Positions 42,817 through 52,258 of a stretch of DNA of 64,000 bases are shown one piece after another. This DNA comes from Shewanella salipaludis. GTDB taxonomy: Bacteria; Pseudomonadota; Gammaproteobacteria; Enterobacterales; Shewanellaceae. The notes beneath the pieces are model-generated. The model worked only from the letters and a program-made list of their open reading frames with translations, was not told the origin of the DNA and made no database searches. Location of the stretch: the NCBI RefSeq assembly GCF_012911865.1, contig NZ_JAAXYH010000001.1, forward strand, positions 310,001-374,000, written 5' to 3'. Made by a program: the position numbers and the translations under genes. The number at the start of each line of letters is the position of its first letter. Position 1 is the first letter of the stretch.

Positions 42817-44625
42817 TCATCTGTCGACGTCCGCCATCACGAAATCTATGCTGGCGAGTATTGCGATCAGATCGGCCACCATCAGCCCCTTCGCCAACAC
42901 AGGGATCATCTGCAGATGGGGGAATGAGGGGGTGCGGATCCGGGTGCGGTAGCTGCTGTTGCTGCCATCGCTGATCAGGGTATAGGCATTGATCCCCTTG
43001 GTCGCCTCCACGGCGAAACAGGACTCACCCTTGGGGAGCACCGGGCCCCAGCTGACGTTGAGAAAGTGCTGGATAAGAGTTTCTATGTCCTGTTTGCTGC
43101 GGCGGGTGTCGGGCGGGGTGGTGAGCGGATGATCCGCCTTATAGTCGCCGGCAGGCATATGGGTGATACATTGCTGTATTATCTTGATGCTCTGGCGCAT
43201 CTCTTCGACCCGCACCTGGCAGCGATCGTAGGCGTCGCCGCCCTCTGCCGTTGGCACCTCGAACTGGTAGTTGTCATAGCCTGAATAGGGCCGCTGTTTG
43301 CGCAGATCCCAACTCAAGCCCGTGGCCCTCAGGCCTGCGCCCGAGATGTTCCACTCCAGCGCCTGGGCCGTGCTGTATTGGCCTATGCCCTTGGTACGGC
43401 GCTTGAGTATGCTGTTGTTCATCACCATCACCTGGTACTCGTCCAGGCGCTTGGGGAAGTAGTCGACAAATTCCTGCATCTGGGTATGCCAGCCGTTCGG
43501 CAGATCCTGGGCCAGCCCCCCGATCCTGAACCAGCTCGGATGCATGCGGGCACCCGTGATGGCTTCTATGATGGCGAACAGTTTCTCCCTGTCGATAAAC
43601 AGGTAGAAGATGGGGGAGAGTTGGCCGACATCCTGGGCGAAGGTGCCGAAAAACAGCATGTGACTGAGAATGCGAAAGCATTCGGCCAGCATGACCCGGA
43701 TGCATTCGACTCTCGCCGAGACCCGTATGCCCGCCAATTGCTCTATGGCCAGCACATAGGGGAAGTTATTCATCACCCCGCCGAGGTAATCTATCCTGTC
43801 GGTGTAGGGAATGAAGCCATGCCAGGTCTGGCGTTCGGCGATTTTCTCCGCCCCTCTGTGATGGAAGCCTATGTCGGGTACCGCCTGGACTATGTGCTCG
43901 CCATCGAGCTGCAGGGCGATACGGAATACGCCGTGGACACTGGGATGATTGGGGCCGAGATTGAGGTAGAGGTAGTCATGATCTGCCTTCTCGGCCGTCA
44001 TGCCCCAGTCCCGGGGATCGAATTTCAGCGCCGCTTGCTCGTCGCTCTGGCGCTGTTCATCCAGTGCGAAGGGGGCATTCTCGGTCGCCCGGCAGGGGAA
44101 TTCCTTGCGCAGCGGGTGGCCCTTGAAGGTCGGCGGCAGCAGGATGCGCCTGAGGTTGGGATGATTATCGAAGACTATGCCATACAGATCCCAGGCTTCC
44201 CGCTCGTACCAGTTGGCCGAAGGCCAGATGGCACACAGGCTGGGCATATGCAGCTCGCTTTCCTCGAGCGCGACCTTGAGTCGCAGATCCTGGTTGCGCT
44301 CGAGCGACAGCAGATGATAGACGAGGGTAAAGTCCTGCGCCGGTAGCAGCTGACGATCTTGTCTGAGCCGCTCGTCGACACCATAGAGATCGAACAGGAA
44401 GTTGAACGGCCCGCTCTGGGTCTTGAGCAATTGCATGGCGGCGAGCAGTTGGTCTTTGGCTATCCAGAGGGTGAGTATCTTATCCGCTGTGCTCTGCTGC
44501 CGGGGCGGGCGGTCGCCGAGCAGCCGCTCGAGTTCGGGGAGATCGGCCAGGGTCAGCTCCTGGCGCCATTCATGCCGAACTTGGGACGTACCTGCTTGGG
44601 AGACTTCCGCTTTGGCTGGCCGCAT
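42817..44625 (-). CDS. nuoC: NADH-quinone oxidoreductase fused subunit C/D
   Basis: The NuoCD fusion found in many gammaproteobacteria (602 aa). I place the start at ATG 44625, with GGAG 6 nt upstream and 1 nt after the nuoB stop; ATG 44637 lacks a ribosome site. The N-terminal NuoC part includes [12 protein letters not shown] and the linker [14 protein letters not shown]. The C-terminal NuoD part has [22 protein letters not shown] (quinone-site His), [16 protein letters not shown] and the end [10 protein letters not shown]. It forms part of the quinone-reducing site with NuoB and NuoH. Confidence 0.96.
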   Translation of the reverse strand: MRPAKAEVSQAGTSQVRHEWRQELTLADLPELERLLGDRPPRQQSTADKILTLWIAKDQLLAAMQLLKTQSGPFNFLFDLYGVDERLRQDRQLLPAQDFTLVYHLLSLERNQDLRLKVALEESELHMPSLCAIWPSANWYEREAWDLYGIVFDNHPNLRRILLPPTFKGHPLRKEFPCRATENAPFALDEQRQSDEQAALKFDPRDWGMTAEKADHDYLYLNLGPNHPSVHGVFRIALQLDGEHIVQAVPDIGFHHRGAEKIAERQTWHGFIPYTDRIDYLGGVMNNFPYVLAIEQLAGIRVSARVECIRVMLAECFRILSHMLFFGTFAQDVGQLSPIFYLFIDREKLFAIIEAITGARMHPSWFRIGGLAQDLPNGWHTQMQEFVDYFPKRLDEYQVMVMNNSILKRRTKGIGQYSTAQALEWNISGAGLRATGLSWDLRKQRPYSGYDNYQFEVPTAEGGDAYDRCQVRVEEMRQSIKIIQQCITHMPAGDYKADHPLTTPPDTRRSKQDIETLIQHFLNVSWGPVLPKGESCFAVEATKGINAYTLISDGSNSSYRTRIRTPSFPHLQMIPVLAKGLMVADLIAILASIDFVMADVDR

Positions 44626-44626
44626 C

Positions 44627-45268
44627 TCAGACTCCATCCGGTGGTGCCAGCTTGTCGGCCCGGACGCGCTGCGGCGTTTTCTCGTCGCGCAGGCTGCGAC
44701 AGGCGAAGGCCTGGATCTCTTCGGCACTCACGACCCGTTTCAGCGGTCTTTGCTGTCTCGAATAGCCCTCTCTTATCGCCTGCTGCAGCAGGGTCAGGCC
44801 GTACATCAGCGCTTCGGGTCTTGGTGGGCAGCCAGGGACATAGACGTCTATCGGCAGGAAGCTGTCCGCGCCCTGTACCACGCTGTAGACATCGTACATG
44901 CCGCCTGAGTTGGCACAGGAGCCCATGCTGATGACCCACTTGGGTTCGAGCATTTGGTCATACAAGTGTTTGATAACCGGTGCCATCTTGAGAAACACCG
45001 TGCCAGAGATGACGATGAGATCCGCTTCCCTGGGCGTGGCCCGTATGACTTCGGCGCCGAACCTGGCGATATCGTGGCGACTGGTGAAGGCCGTGGCCAT
45101 CTCGACATAACAGCAGGACAGACCGAAGTTGAACGGCCAGAGCGAGTTGCTTCTGCCCCAGGCGACTAAGTCTTCCAGGCGAGTGACCAGAATATTCTTC
45201 TCGATCACTTCTTGCAGGGTTTCCGTGTGTGTCGGGATTATCTCGGGTTGAGTGAGCTGCCAGCGCAT
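44627..45268 (-). CDS. nuoB: NADH-quinone oxidoreductase subunit B (cluster N2)
   Basis: The 213-aa subunit holds the terminal 4Fe-4S cluster N2. [10 protein letters not shown] gives the tandem cysteines; [12 protein letters not shown] and [12 protein letters not shown] supply the other two. Residue order and length match the family. Confidence 0.97.
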   Translation of the reverse strand: MRWQLTQPEIIPTHTETLQEVIEKNILVTRLEDLVAWGRSNSLWPFNFGLSCCYVEMATAFTSRHDIARFGAEVIRATPREADLIVISGTVFLKMAPVIKHLYDQMLEPKWVISMGSCANSGGMYDVYSVVQGADSFLPIDVYVPGCPPRPEALMYGLTLLQQAIREGYSRQQRPLKRVVSAEEIQAFACRSLRDEKTPQRVRADKLAPPDGV

Positions 45269-45272
45269 CTTG

Positions 45273-45641
45273 TTATACTCCTGTCATCCTTTTTCCCCAG
45301 TCGAAGGCGTGTTGCCTGGTTTCATAGAGCAGGGCGATGAGCAGGGCACAGATAAAGAAGAGCGCGGTGAATAGCCCTGGCCAGCCCGTATCCAACACCA
45401 CCAGCGACCATAGATAGAGGAACACCGCCTCTATGTCGAAGATCACGAAGGAGATGGCGATCAGAAAGTAATTCACGCTCCAACGTATGTCGGTGTTGCC
45501 CACAGGGACTATGCCCGATTCGAACGGGTAATTATTGCTTCTGGTTGGTGTAAGGGGGTTCAGCACATGGGATACCAACAACATGGTTAGCGTCAGGATA
45601 ACGATGGCAACCGCATAAAACACAAAGCTGGCTGGGAGCAT
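45273..45641 (-). CDS. nuoA: NADH-quinone oxidoreductase subunit A
   Basis: A three-helix membrane subunit (122 aa) and first gene of the operon. I choose ATG 45641 ([11 protein letters not shown]), with AAGAAGG upstream; the longer frame from 45695 adds a non-membrane segment foreign to the family. [23 protein letters not shown] and [14 protein letters not shown] (conserved Asp/Glu) are diagnostic. The promoter must lie in 45642-45804. Confidence 0.95.
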   Translation of the reverse strand: MLPASFVFYAVAIVILTLTMLLVSHVLNPLTPTRSNNYPFESGIVPVGNTDIRWSVNYFLIAISFVIFDIEAVFLYLWSLVVLDTGWPGLFTALFFICALLIALLYETRQHAFDWGKRMTGV

Positions 45642-45804
45642 GAATTCGCGCCTTCTTGATAGTGTCCTTTCCCAAAATAGCAACGCATGATGCAACTAAC
45701 GCGCTCGGCTAAAGCATAGTAGATAATTGACTTTATGGTTTTTTTGTCGGCCTTTGCCCTGGAGCCACAGTCTCAAACCTGTACCGGGGCCAAACCGCAG
45801 TCCT

Positions 45805-46236
45805 TCATACCATGCGGGTATGGCCCTTCTCATACATGGATTTGAGTTGATTATCTATCGCCCTGAGGACATCCGAGCGGTTGATCACCCCGATCAATTG
45901 CTCATTCTCATCCAGTATCGGGTAAATCTTCGGCTTGGCGTGGGTCATCTGTTGGGCGATATCCAATACCGAGCCATTGGCGTGGACGGTCAAGGGCTCC
46001 AGGTGCATTACGTCGCCGACCACATCATGGTATTCGTTGAGGTAAGTGGCCTCGATCATCTTCTTGAGGCAATCCTGCTCCGACAGGAAGCCGATCACAT
46101 GCCTGTGCTCGTCGATAACAGGGCCGCCTATCTGTTTGGCCTTCAGAAACAGTTCAACGGCCTGGGCCACCGTCATGTCGGTGGTGAAGGTGACCGGATG
46201 TCTATTCATATAGTCGGATATTTTGAGCGATTCCAT
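45805..46236 (-). CDS. CBS-domain pair protein
   Basis: 143 aa consisting almost wholly of two CBS domains (about residues 8-62 and 72-130). The first includes MTVAQAVELFLKAKQIGGPV and the second NGSVLDIAQQMTHAK and YPILDENEQLIGVINRSDVL. Such pairs bind adenosine nucleotides and act as energy or redox sensors. ATG 46236 has AGGAG 6 nt upstream; an ATG 15 nt earlier is less likely. No partner domain is attached. It lies upstream of nuoA on the same strand (163-bp gap), but a regulatory link is not shown. Confidence 0.9.
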   Translation of the reverse strand: MESLKISDYMNRHPVTFTTDMTVAQAVELFLKAKQIGGPVIDEHRHVIGFLSEQDCLKKMIEATYLNEYHDVVGDVMHLEPLTVHANGSVLDIAQQMTHAKPKIYPILDENEQLIGVINRSDVLRAIDNQLKSMYEKGHTRMV

Positions 46237-46899
46237 ACCCATCTCCTGCATTGCAATAAGTCCACTCAGACGCCATCTGAGTCGGGCCGGCGATTCGAAC
46301 CAAGTGTAGGTTCATGTGTAGCGTCCATGGTGTGACATCCATGGTGTGATGTCTCAGTCCCAGAGTTAATATTAAGATTAGACGGGATTTTTTCGTTTGT
46401 TCGACAAAAAATGAAAAATATTTAAACAGAAACAATGGCCTCAGGCCCGGCGCTATCTTGCCGTCAGATTCGCGGCTTGGAAACCGCCCCAGGGCAGGTG
46501 ACCGGCCTATGAAGACATGGCCGGGCAGGCAGTTCATGTGTCATCACCAGTCAGTTGCCGGCATCTTGGGCAAGAGCCACCTCCGGGCTTGGGTGTCGGT
46601 GACGCCAAGGCTGTCAGTCGGGTTGTAGCTTGTTTTTTACGCAGGGGCGCACTGAGCCGTGTTTTTGTTCTCCTCAGGGCACAGGCCAACAAAATTGCAC
46701 CTCGAGATTTAGTCCTGCAAGGCCTGTCAACTTGGCGCTCGGATGGCCTTTGCCTGGCGGCTATTTTTGTACAATAAAATCTACAGCTGGCCGCTTTTTG
46801 CCGGCTTGCCCAGGACTATTCGGGCTATTGTTAGGAGTGAAGGAGGTGTTTTCCTTCAGTTCGGTGTGAGCTTCAATCAACAAGAATAAGGAGGACAAC
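46237..46899. other. Long intergenic region between CBS gene and hsp20
   Basis: About 660 bp with no convincing coding frame. The part near 46300-46430 is AT-rich and probably holds the CBS-gene promoter. The part just before 46900 has the hsp20 ribosome site AAGGAGG. A heat-shock (sigma-32) promoter would be expected here, but no clear consensus was identified by eye. Confidence 0.5.
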
Positions 46900-47321
46900 A
46901 TGAACCTGATCCCCAGCTAGCTGTAGATCGCATCTTTGACAATTTTCTACCACTGCCACTGACTCTGAAGCGCAATGGTGACGATGCCAACTTTTTCCGG
47001 CCAAGGGTCGATGTGGTTGAGAAAGAGGATCATTACGAAATCATTGCCGAGCTGCCAGGGGGGCAGAAAAACGACATTAACGCACAGTTAGAAGAAGGTG
47101 TGTTGACCATAGAAGCACAAGTCGTCGAAGAAAAAACCTCTGAAAAAGATAAAGTTATCTGTAAAGAACGCAGAATCGGTTACTTCAGCCGTAGTTTCAA
47201 TATAGGCACCAATGTTACCGCCGATGAAATCAGCGCCAGTTTCGACAATGGTCTGCTGAAGCTGACTGCGCCCAAGGCTCACCCCGTAGCGGAAGAGAAA
47301 CGCAGAATCGCCATTAAATAA
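46900..47321 (+). pseudogene. Hsp20-family small heat-shock protein gene with a 1-nt frameshift near the start
   Basis: AAGGAGG precedes ATG 46900, which reads MNLIPS and stops at TAG 46918. One frame over, LAVDRIFDNFLPLPLTL continues as a complete alpha-crystallin-domain protein: FFRPRVDVVEKEDHYEIIAE, EGVLTIEAQ, GYFSRSFNIG, and NGLLKLTAPKAHP ending in the IAIK tail. Adding one C to the run CCCC at 46911-46914 would join the halves as MNLIPQLAVDRIFDNF. It is either a true frameshift or a sequencing error. Translation from GTG 47013 could still give a 102-aa protein without the N-terminal arm. Small heat-shock proteins hold unfolded proteins in the cytoplasm. Confidence 0.85.
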
Positions 47322-47335
47322 CTTGGTTCAGACGG

Positions 47336-47369
47336 CGAGGGCCTATGCCATTAGGTCCTCGTATTTTAT
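47336..47369 (+). terminator. Terminator after hsp20
   Basis: CGAGGGCCTA, loop TGCCAT, TAGGTCCTCG (one wobble pair) followed by TATTTTATT, 14 nt after the hsp20 stop. Confidence 0.8.
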
Positions 47370-47429
47370 TGCGCGTATCGCCGACGATGACCTCCCTCAG
47401 TGACAGCATACCAACAGTCGCTGAGCCAG

Positions 47430-48347
47430 TTAAACCAAGTCACAGCTGCCGGCAGCACCGCCGCCTCCGTGTTGCTGCAGGATCAGCTCTTCCAACAACT
47501 TGCATGCCGGCCCCTGCCTGTCTCTGTTGGGGACAACCAGGCTGAGCACCAACTTACGGCTGCTGCTGCCCTGTAATTTGAGTCGCTTCAGGCTGCCGTT
47601 GGCCAGCTCGGCTTCAACCATGGGGGCAGGGATCCAGCAAAAACCTATGCCCTGGCCGAGGATCACCTTGGCTTCGTGAAAGTTGGATACTGTCCAGCGC
47701 TGTTCCGCCTTGAGCCAGCCTATGTCGGTATCCGAGCGCGGCCCCGTGTCCTTGATCACCAACTGCAGATGTTGTGCCAGTAGCTTATCATCTTCGATCC
47801 CGCCGCCCTCGGCCAGTGGATGGGACGGGTGACATACCAGATAGAACTCCAGTTCACACAAGGGCTCGGCTATGTGGCCCTTGGGCGTGCTGGCGCTGAT
47901 GGCGATGTCGACGCTCTGCGCCAGTATCAGTTCCTGGGTACCGCTTATTACCGAATCCAGCACTGTGACCCGGGTGCCGCGGCTGTCGGGCAGGAAGGCC
48001 TTGAGCGCTGCCACCAGCATCTCCATGGGATAGATGATCTCCCTGGCTATGGTCAGTGCCGGCTCCCAACCTTGCTCCAGATTGCTGGCCAATTGCTCCA
48101 GTTCGCCGACGGCCTGGGTCAGGTGGCGTGAACGCCTGAGCAGGACTTCACCCTGTTTGGTGAGATAGGCCTTACGCCCCTTGACCTCCAGCAGCTGGAT
48201 GCCCAGCTGGTGCTGTAACTTGGCGACGGCATGATTGAGTGACGATTGGCTCTTATTCAATTGTTCCGCCGCCTGGGCATAGCCGCCATGATCGACGACG
48301 GCCTGCAGGATGCGCCATTGCTCTAAGGTAGATTTGGCTCGGGTCAT
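47430..48347 (-). CDS. LysR-family transcriptional regulator
   Basis: A 305-aa regulator with an N-terminal winged helix (about residues 6-65: YAQAAEQLNKSQSSLNHAVAKLQHQLGIQLL). A periplasmic-binding-fold effector domain follows at about 92-295. The target is not evident: its 5' neighbour is on the same strand 133 bp away and its 3' neighbour hsp20 is convergent. The C-terminal end is Gly-rich (QHGGGGAAGS). Confidence 0.9.
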   Translation of the reverse strand: MTRAKSTLEQWRILQAVVDHGGYAQAAEQLNKSQSSLNHAVAKLQHQLGIQLLEVKGRKAYLTKQGEVLLRRSRHLTQAVGELEQLASNLEQGWEPALTIAREIIYPMEMLVAALKAFLPDSRGTRVTVLDSVISGTQELILAQSVDIAISASTPKGHIAEPLCELEFYLVCHPSHPLAEGGGIEDDKLLAQHLQLVIKDTGPRSDTDIGWLKAEQRWTVSNFHEAKVILGQGIGFCWIPAPMVEAELANGSLKRLKLQGSSSRKLVLSLVVPNRDRQGPACKLLEELILQQHGGGGAAGSCDLV

Positions 48348-48480
48348 AGTGATGAATGATTGTCTTAAAAAATGGCCGGGTAGAGCAAGATAATGGCGCT
48401 TTCTTACGATTTTTTCAAACCTTTTGTCCGCTCGCGGCCAGGGATGGCAGGCGAGTCGGAACCAGCCCCTTAGCCGGGCC

Positions 48481-49575
48481 TCAGTGGGCGGCCTCCAGTG
48501 GCGTGACTTGCTTGGGCAGATTTTTTTGAGTGACAGGCAGCCGGCTCAGGTAGGGGCCTGGATGCAGTCGCTGTGGCCAGTTGAGCAACATCATGGCCAA
48601 TACGTTTCTGTGTTCGCCCTTGGCAAGATCTGTATCCCCCGTCGGCGAGGGGATCATCCGGCTGCCGGGCACGAATGCCTTGGTGATAAAGTCCCGGGTT
48701 TGAGTCACTGTCTCACTGTCGTAGCGCTCAGCCAGCAGGAAGCAGATCCCGACCTCGGCGATGATATCTTCGGTGGCATCTTTGAGAATGCGCTCTATGT
48801 TCCCGCTGAAGTAATCCAGAATCCAGGCGAACTCCTTGGCGTCAACCGTATGCTGGTAATATTCGCTGGCGGCGAAGATGAAGTGGGTCATGCCATAGAG
48901 CTTGTTGCGAAATTGCGCCTGGGACAAGTGTATGTCGTCATCGTTTGGGTAGGTCGCGATGAAGGCCCGCTTATAGTCGGCGAGGTAATCACCCACCCCG
49001 AGTTGCTTCGCCCAATAGGCGTAGTTGACCAGTTGTGCCGCCCAGGCCCGGATCATGGCTTCGTCCGTCAGTCCCTGGGTTAAGTCGGTTCGCTTGAGTG
49101 CGCTGAGCAACTTGTCATGGCATGGCCCCGTGAAGCCCAACGCCTGGGTGCGGCTGGCGAAGCGCAACAAGAATTCGGTATAAAAGATGAACTCGGGGAA
49201 GGGAGCCATCGCCTGTCTGCGGGCGACGCCTCTGGGATCATCCCCCAGGGCGGCAATCGCGGCGGCGGCCTCGCGGCGGACGAACTCAGGGTTTTCCAAC
49301 TGGCAGGCGTAGTAACTTTGCGCCTCGGTCACCGCCAGCAAATCCACCAGCGCGGCATTGGCATATTGAGGATCGCCGGTCATCCGATAGAGACGAATGC
49401 CATAATGTCCCTGCACCCTGGGAGGCAGTTGAAACAGGTGTTGCTCCAGATTGGCCTGGATCTGTTTATAGACGGGGGTTGGGTCGTGCGGGAGCATCCT
49501 CTGTGGCGGCTCGGCACACACGACACAGCTAATGAGGGCAAGTGCCAGACTGACTGTTTTGATTGGCTGAAACAT
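48481..49575 (-). CDS. Exported DUF3541-like protein
   Basis: The 364-aa protein has a signal peptide (about 1-21, CVVCA). It is almost entirely helical, with repeated motifs such as GHYGIRLYRMTGDPQYANAA and GMTHFIFAASEYYQH. This suggests an alpha/alpha-toroid or repeat fold. I associate it with DUF3541 from memory, without a search. Its start lies 47 nt inside the upstream M3-like gene, so the two are translationally coupled. It is the last of five overlapping or abutting genes. Function unknown; probably periplasmic. Confidence 0.7.
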   Translation of the reverse strand: MFQPIKTVSLALALISCVVCAEPPQRMLPHDPTPVYKQIQANLEQHLFQLPPRVQGHYGIRLYRMTGDPQYANAALVDLLAVTEAQSYYACQLENPEFVRREAAAAIAALGDDPRGVARRQAMAPFPEFIFYTEFLLRFASRTQALGFTGPCHDKLLSALKRTDLTQGLTDEAMIRAWAAQLVNYAYWAKQLGVGDYLADYKRAFIATYPNDDDIHLSQAQFRNKLYGMTHFIFAASEYYQHTVDAKEFAWILDYFSGNIERILKDATEDIIAEVGICFLLAERYDSETVTQTRDFITKAFVPGSRMIPSPTGDTDLAKGEHRNVLAMMLLNWPQRLHPGPYLSRLPVTQKNLPKQVTPLEAAH

Positions 49576-51337
49576 GGTTGACTCTCCTTATTAAGGATGC
49601 AGGCTCGACGGGCTCACCTATCAAGCTGCCGAGTTGTTGCTCCAGGGACAGACCGGGCTCGTTGATGGTCAGGATGGCGAAGACCCGGGCCGGTTCCAGA
49701 CATTCTTTGGTCTCGGTATAAATAAGCTTGGCCAGTGCCGGTTGCCAGAGACGCTGATAATAGAGCGGCCCCTCGAAGGCGATGGCACTGAAACTGTAGG
49801 GATAATCTTCGACCGAGGGCCAGTTTGCGGCGAAACTGGCGCTGAACTGCGCCGCCAGATCCGGGTAGCTCTTGGCCGCATCCGCCTGATAGCTGCTCAG
49901 TGCCACCTTGGCGCGAAATACGTTCAGCTGCTCGCTATAGCTCAGCGCCAATGCCTCACGGCTGGGCTCGGAGGCGGACTCAGCCGGCGCTGAGAGGCCC
50001 AATGCCGCTTCCAGGTAGTATTGCAGCCATAGGGCAGGGACATGGTTGCTGTCCAGGGAGCTGCCCTGCGCATTGAGCAGATAGGCATGGCCGCTCTTTC
50101 CCAGCGCCGTCACCGCCTGGGCTATGGCGGCAAGGGCTGCGCGCCTATCCCTGAGCGAGGACAGGTTGGACTTGAGGCTGAGTGACCCTTGACCGAATTG
50201 TTGCCCCAGCACCCCCTGACGCATCAGCCGGTAGCTGTTGCTGTCTTGGCTGTTCGCGTCAGGCGCCAGGAATAGCTCGCCCAATAAGCGTCCCCTATGC
50301 CAGACGCGGATGAGCCGCTCGGCCACAGGCTCGAAGCTCAGCCCCAGGGCGTTCATGGCCTCGAAGCTCTGTTCGAGCAGGCCCTGTCCCGTGCTCTCCT
50401 GCAACCCGGCCGGATTTGCCTTGGGGGCTGTTGCCAGTGCCCGTCCGAGATCCCAGGGGCTGACGGTTAACCGCCGGGTTTGGCCATCGAGAAAGGCCTT
50501 GACCAGTGCCGGGGTATGCAGTTGCTGTCCTGCCAGGCGATAAGTGCTGAAGTCGCTGAATCCCGCTTCCTCGGCCTGGGAGGCACTGAGCGCCAGGATG
50601 CGCTCGAACGCCTGGCGGTTACGCTCAGTGGCCCGCGTTTGATAAGCCTGCCACACCCTGAAGCGGCATAGGTCATCGCTCTGATGCATGAGATAAGCGG
50701 CGATGCTGACATCTAAGCTGGGCTTGTTCGCCTGCTTGCTCACCTGCTTGCTCATTTGGGGGGCATCGGCAGCCGGGGGCTCGGCGGTTGAGGCCATCTC
50801 TGGCGCCGGGCCTGAGGGGACAGGCGAAGGTAACTGGCATTGCTCGGCGGCGATCACCAGACTCAGATCCTGGCTGTCGAGGTTTTGCCTTATGCCTGTC
50901 TGAGCCGTATGCAGCTGCGATTTACGCTCCCGCGGCCAGCTTTGCTGTTGCAGCAAGGCCAGATGTTTGCCCAGCCGGCGCTGGGCCTGATCACCCTCAG
51001 CCAGCGCCAGGCTCAAATCAGTCAGTTCATGGCTCGCGAGCAGCCCCTGGAGTGTGTCGGCGAGGAACAGCTGACATTGCAGCAGCGCCTGACTGTCGTC
51101 CGGGGAGAGTCGGTAACCTCGGTAATAATTGAGCCTGTCGTTGACATTATTGAGTGCCAGGGTCTGACGTTCGAACGCCAGCGCCAGCCGGTCGGGATCC
51201 GCCCCTGGAGTGACGGGGGGCAGTTCCTGGGGCAGTTGCAGACACTGCTCGACCAGCAGGCTGATGGGCGTGCTGGTGGTCTGGGCCACCGCAGGCAGAC
51301 TAAGATACAGAACTGCTGCTAAAATGCGTCTTGGCAT
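49529..51337 (-). CDS. M3-peptidase-like exported protein lacking the zinc motif
   Basis: The 602-aa protein starts with a signal peptide (about 1-18). From about residue 215 the sequence follows thimet-oligopeptidase (M3) organisation: AYLMHQSDDLCRFRVWQAY, NRQAFERILALSASQAEEAG, FSDFSTYRLAGQQLHTP. Where M3 enzymes have HEFGHALHH, this protein reads GKSGHAYLL (about 417-425), so the first His and the Glu are gone, and the later Glu ligand region reads VPALWLQYYLEAAL. It is therefore expected to be proteolytically inactive, perhaps a binding protein. It overlaps the ATP-grasp gene by 38 nt and the DUF3541-like gene by 47 nt. Confidence 0.75.
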   Translation of the reverse strand: MPRRILAAVLYLSLPAVAQTTSTPISLLVEQCLQLPQELPPVTPGADPDRLALAFERQTLALNNVNDRLNYYRGYRLSPDDSQALLQCQLFLADTLQGLLASHELTDLSLALAEGDQAQRRLGKHLALLQQQSWPRERKSQLHTAQTGIRQNLDSQDLSLVIAAEQCQLPSPVPSGPAPEMASTAEPPAADAPQMSKQVSKQANKPSLDVSIAAYLMHQSDDLCRFRVWQAYQTRATERNRQAFERILALSASQAEEAGFSDFSTYRLAGQQLHTPALVKAFLDGQTRRLTVSPWDLGRALATAPKANPAGLQESTGQGLLEQSFEAMNALGLSFEPVAERLIRVWHRGRLLGELFLAPDANSQDSNSYRLMRQGVLGQQFGQGSLSLKSNLSSLRDRRAALAAIAQAVTALGKSGHAYLLNAQGSSLDSNHVPALWLQYYLEAALGLSAPAESASEPSREALALSYSEQLNVFRAKVALSSYQADAAKSYPDLAAQFSASFAANWPSVEDYPYSFSAIAFEGPLYYQRLWQPALAKLIYTETKECLEPARVFAILTINEPGLSLEQQLGSLIGEPVEPASLIRRVNHVSANQNSQSGTCPH

Positions 51338-52256
51338 AAGCCACCCTTTCCTCTGGTGACATGCTGGGGCCTCTCATGGCCTCTATGTGTCTCAGCCTGG
51401 GTAAAATACCCTTACCGTTGGCTATCTGAATGGCCAGCCCCGGACGGGCATTGAGTTCCAGCAGCAAGGGACCCTTGCGCTGATCCAACACCATGTCGGT
51501 ACCCAGATAACCCAATTCACACATCTCATAGGTACTCGAGGCCGTATGCAACAGGGTATCCCAGTGGGGCACCTTGATGTCTATGAGTCTTTTGCCTGTA
51601 TCTGGATGATGCTCGAGCGGGCAATCGAACTGGACCGCATGCAAGCCTTGCCCTGTGGCGATATCCAGGCCGACACCGACGGCGCCCTGGTGCAAGTTGG
51701 CCTTGCCGTCCGAGGCCGTGGTCGACAGCCTGAGCATGCCCATCACGGGAAAGCCTTTGAAGACGATGAGGCGAATGTCGGGCACACCTTCGTAACTGTA
51801 ACCGTCGAACACGGGATCGAACTCGATCAGCCCCTCGACTATGGCGACATCCGTCTTGCCGCCGAGGGAGAATAGACCGCTGAGAATGTTGGAAACATGG
51901 CGGTCGACTTCGGACGGGGTGATCTCATGGCCATTGGGTTTGTAATAGCGGTGATGTTCTACATGGGTGATCACCAGTATGCCCTTGCCACCCGACCCTT
52001 TGGCGGGTTTGATCACGAAACCACTGCGGCCGCGGACCATTTCGGGAATGTCGGCAATTTCGTGTTGTTCACGTATCACGCCGATGAGATCCGGCACCGC
52101 TATGTCATTGGCCAGTGCCAGCTGCTTGGTGAGCAGCTTGTCATCGACCCGTTTATAGTATTTCCGCGGATTATAACGCCCAATATAATTGATATTGCGC
52201 ATGTTCATGTTGAGCACGCCATTACGGCGCAACTGCCAGGGCCAGGCGTATTTCAT
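51300..52256 (-). CDS. RimK-like ATP-grasp ligase (alpha-L-glutamate ligase-like)
   Basis: The 318-aa protein has an ATP-grasp domain: GFVIKPAKGSGGKGILVI (about 79-96, phosphate loop and Lys), DIRLIVFKGFPVMGMLR (about 181-197) and the magnesium-binding acidic end LLLELNARPGLAIQIAN (about 265-281). Enzymes of this group join amino acids or peptides through an acyl-phosphate; the substrate here is unknown. It lies 2 nt after the 7TM transglutaminase-like gene and is cytoplasmic (no signal peptide), while all its operon partners are exported or membrane proteins. Confidence 0.88.
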   Translation of the reverse strand: MKYAWPWQLRRNGVLNMNMRNINYIGRYNPRKYYKRVDDKLLTKQLALANDIAVPDLIGVIREQHEIADIPEMVRGRSGFVIKPAKGSGGKGILVITHVEHHRYYKPNGHEITPSEVDRHVSNILSGLFSLGGKTDVAIVEGLIEFDPVFDGYSYEGVPDIRLIVFKGFPVMGMLRLSTTASDGKANLHQGAVGVGLDIATGQGLHAVQFDCPLEHHPDTGKRLIDIKVPHWDTLLHTASSTYEMCELGYLGTDMVLDQRKGPLLLELNARPGLAIQIANGKGILPRLRHIEAMRGPSMSPEERVAYAKTHFSSSSVS

Positions 52257-52258
52257 GC

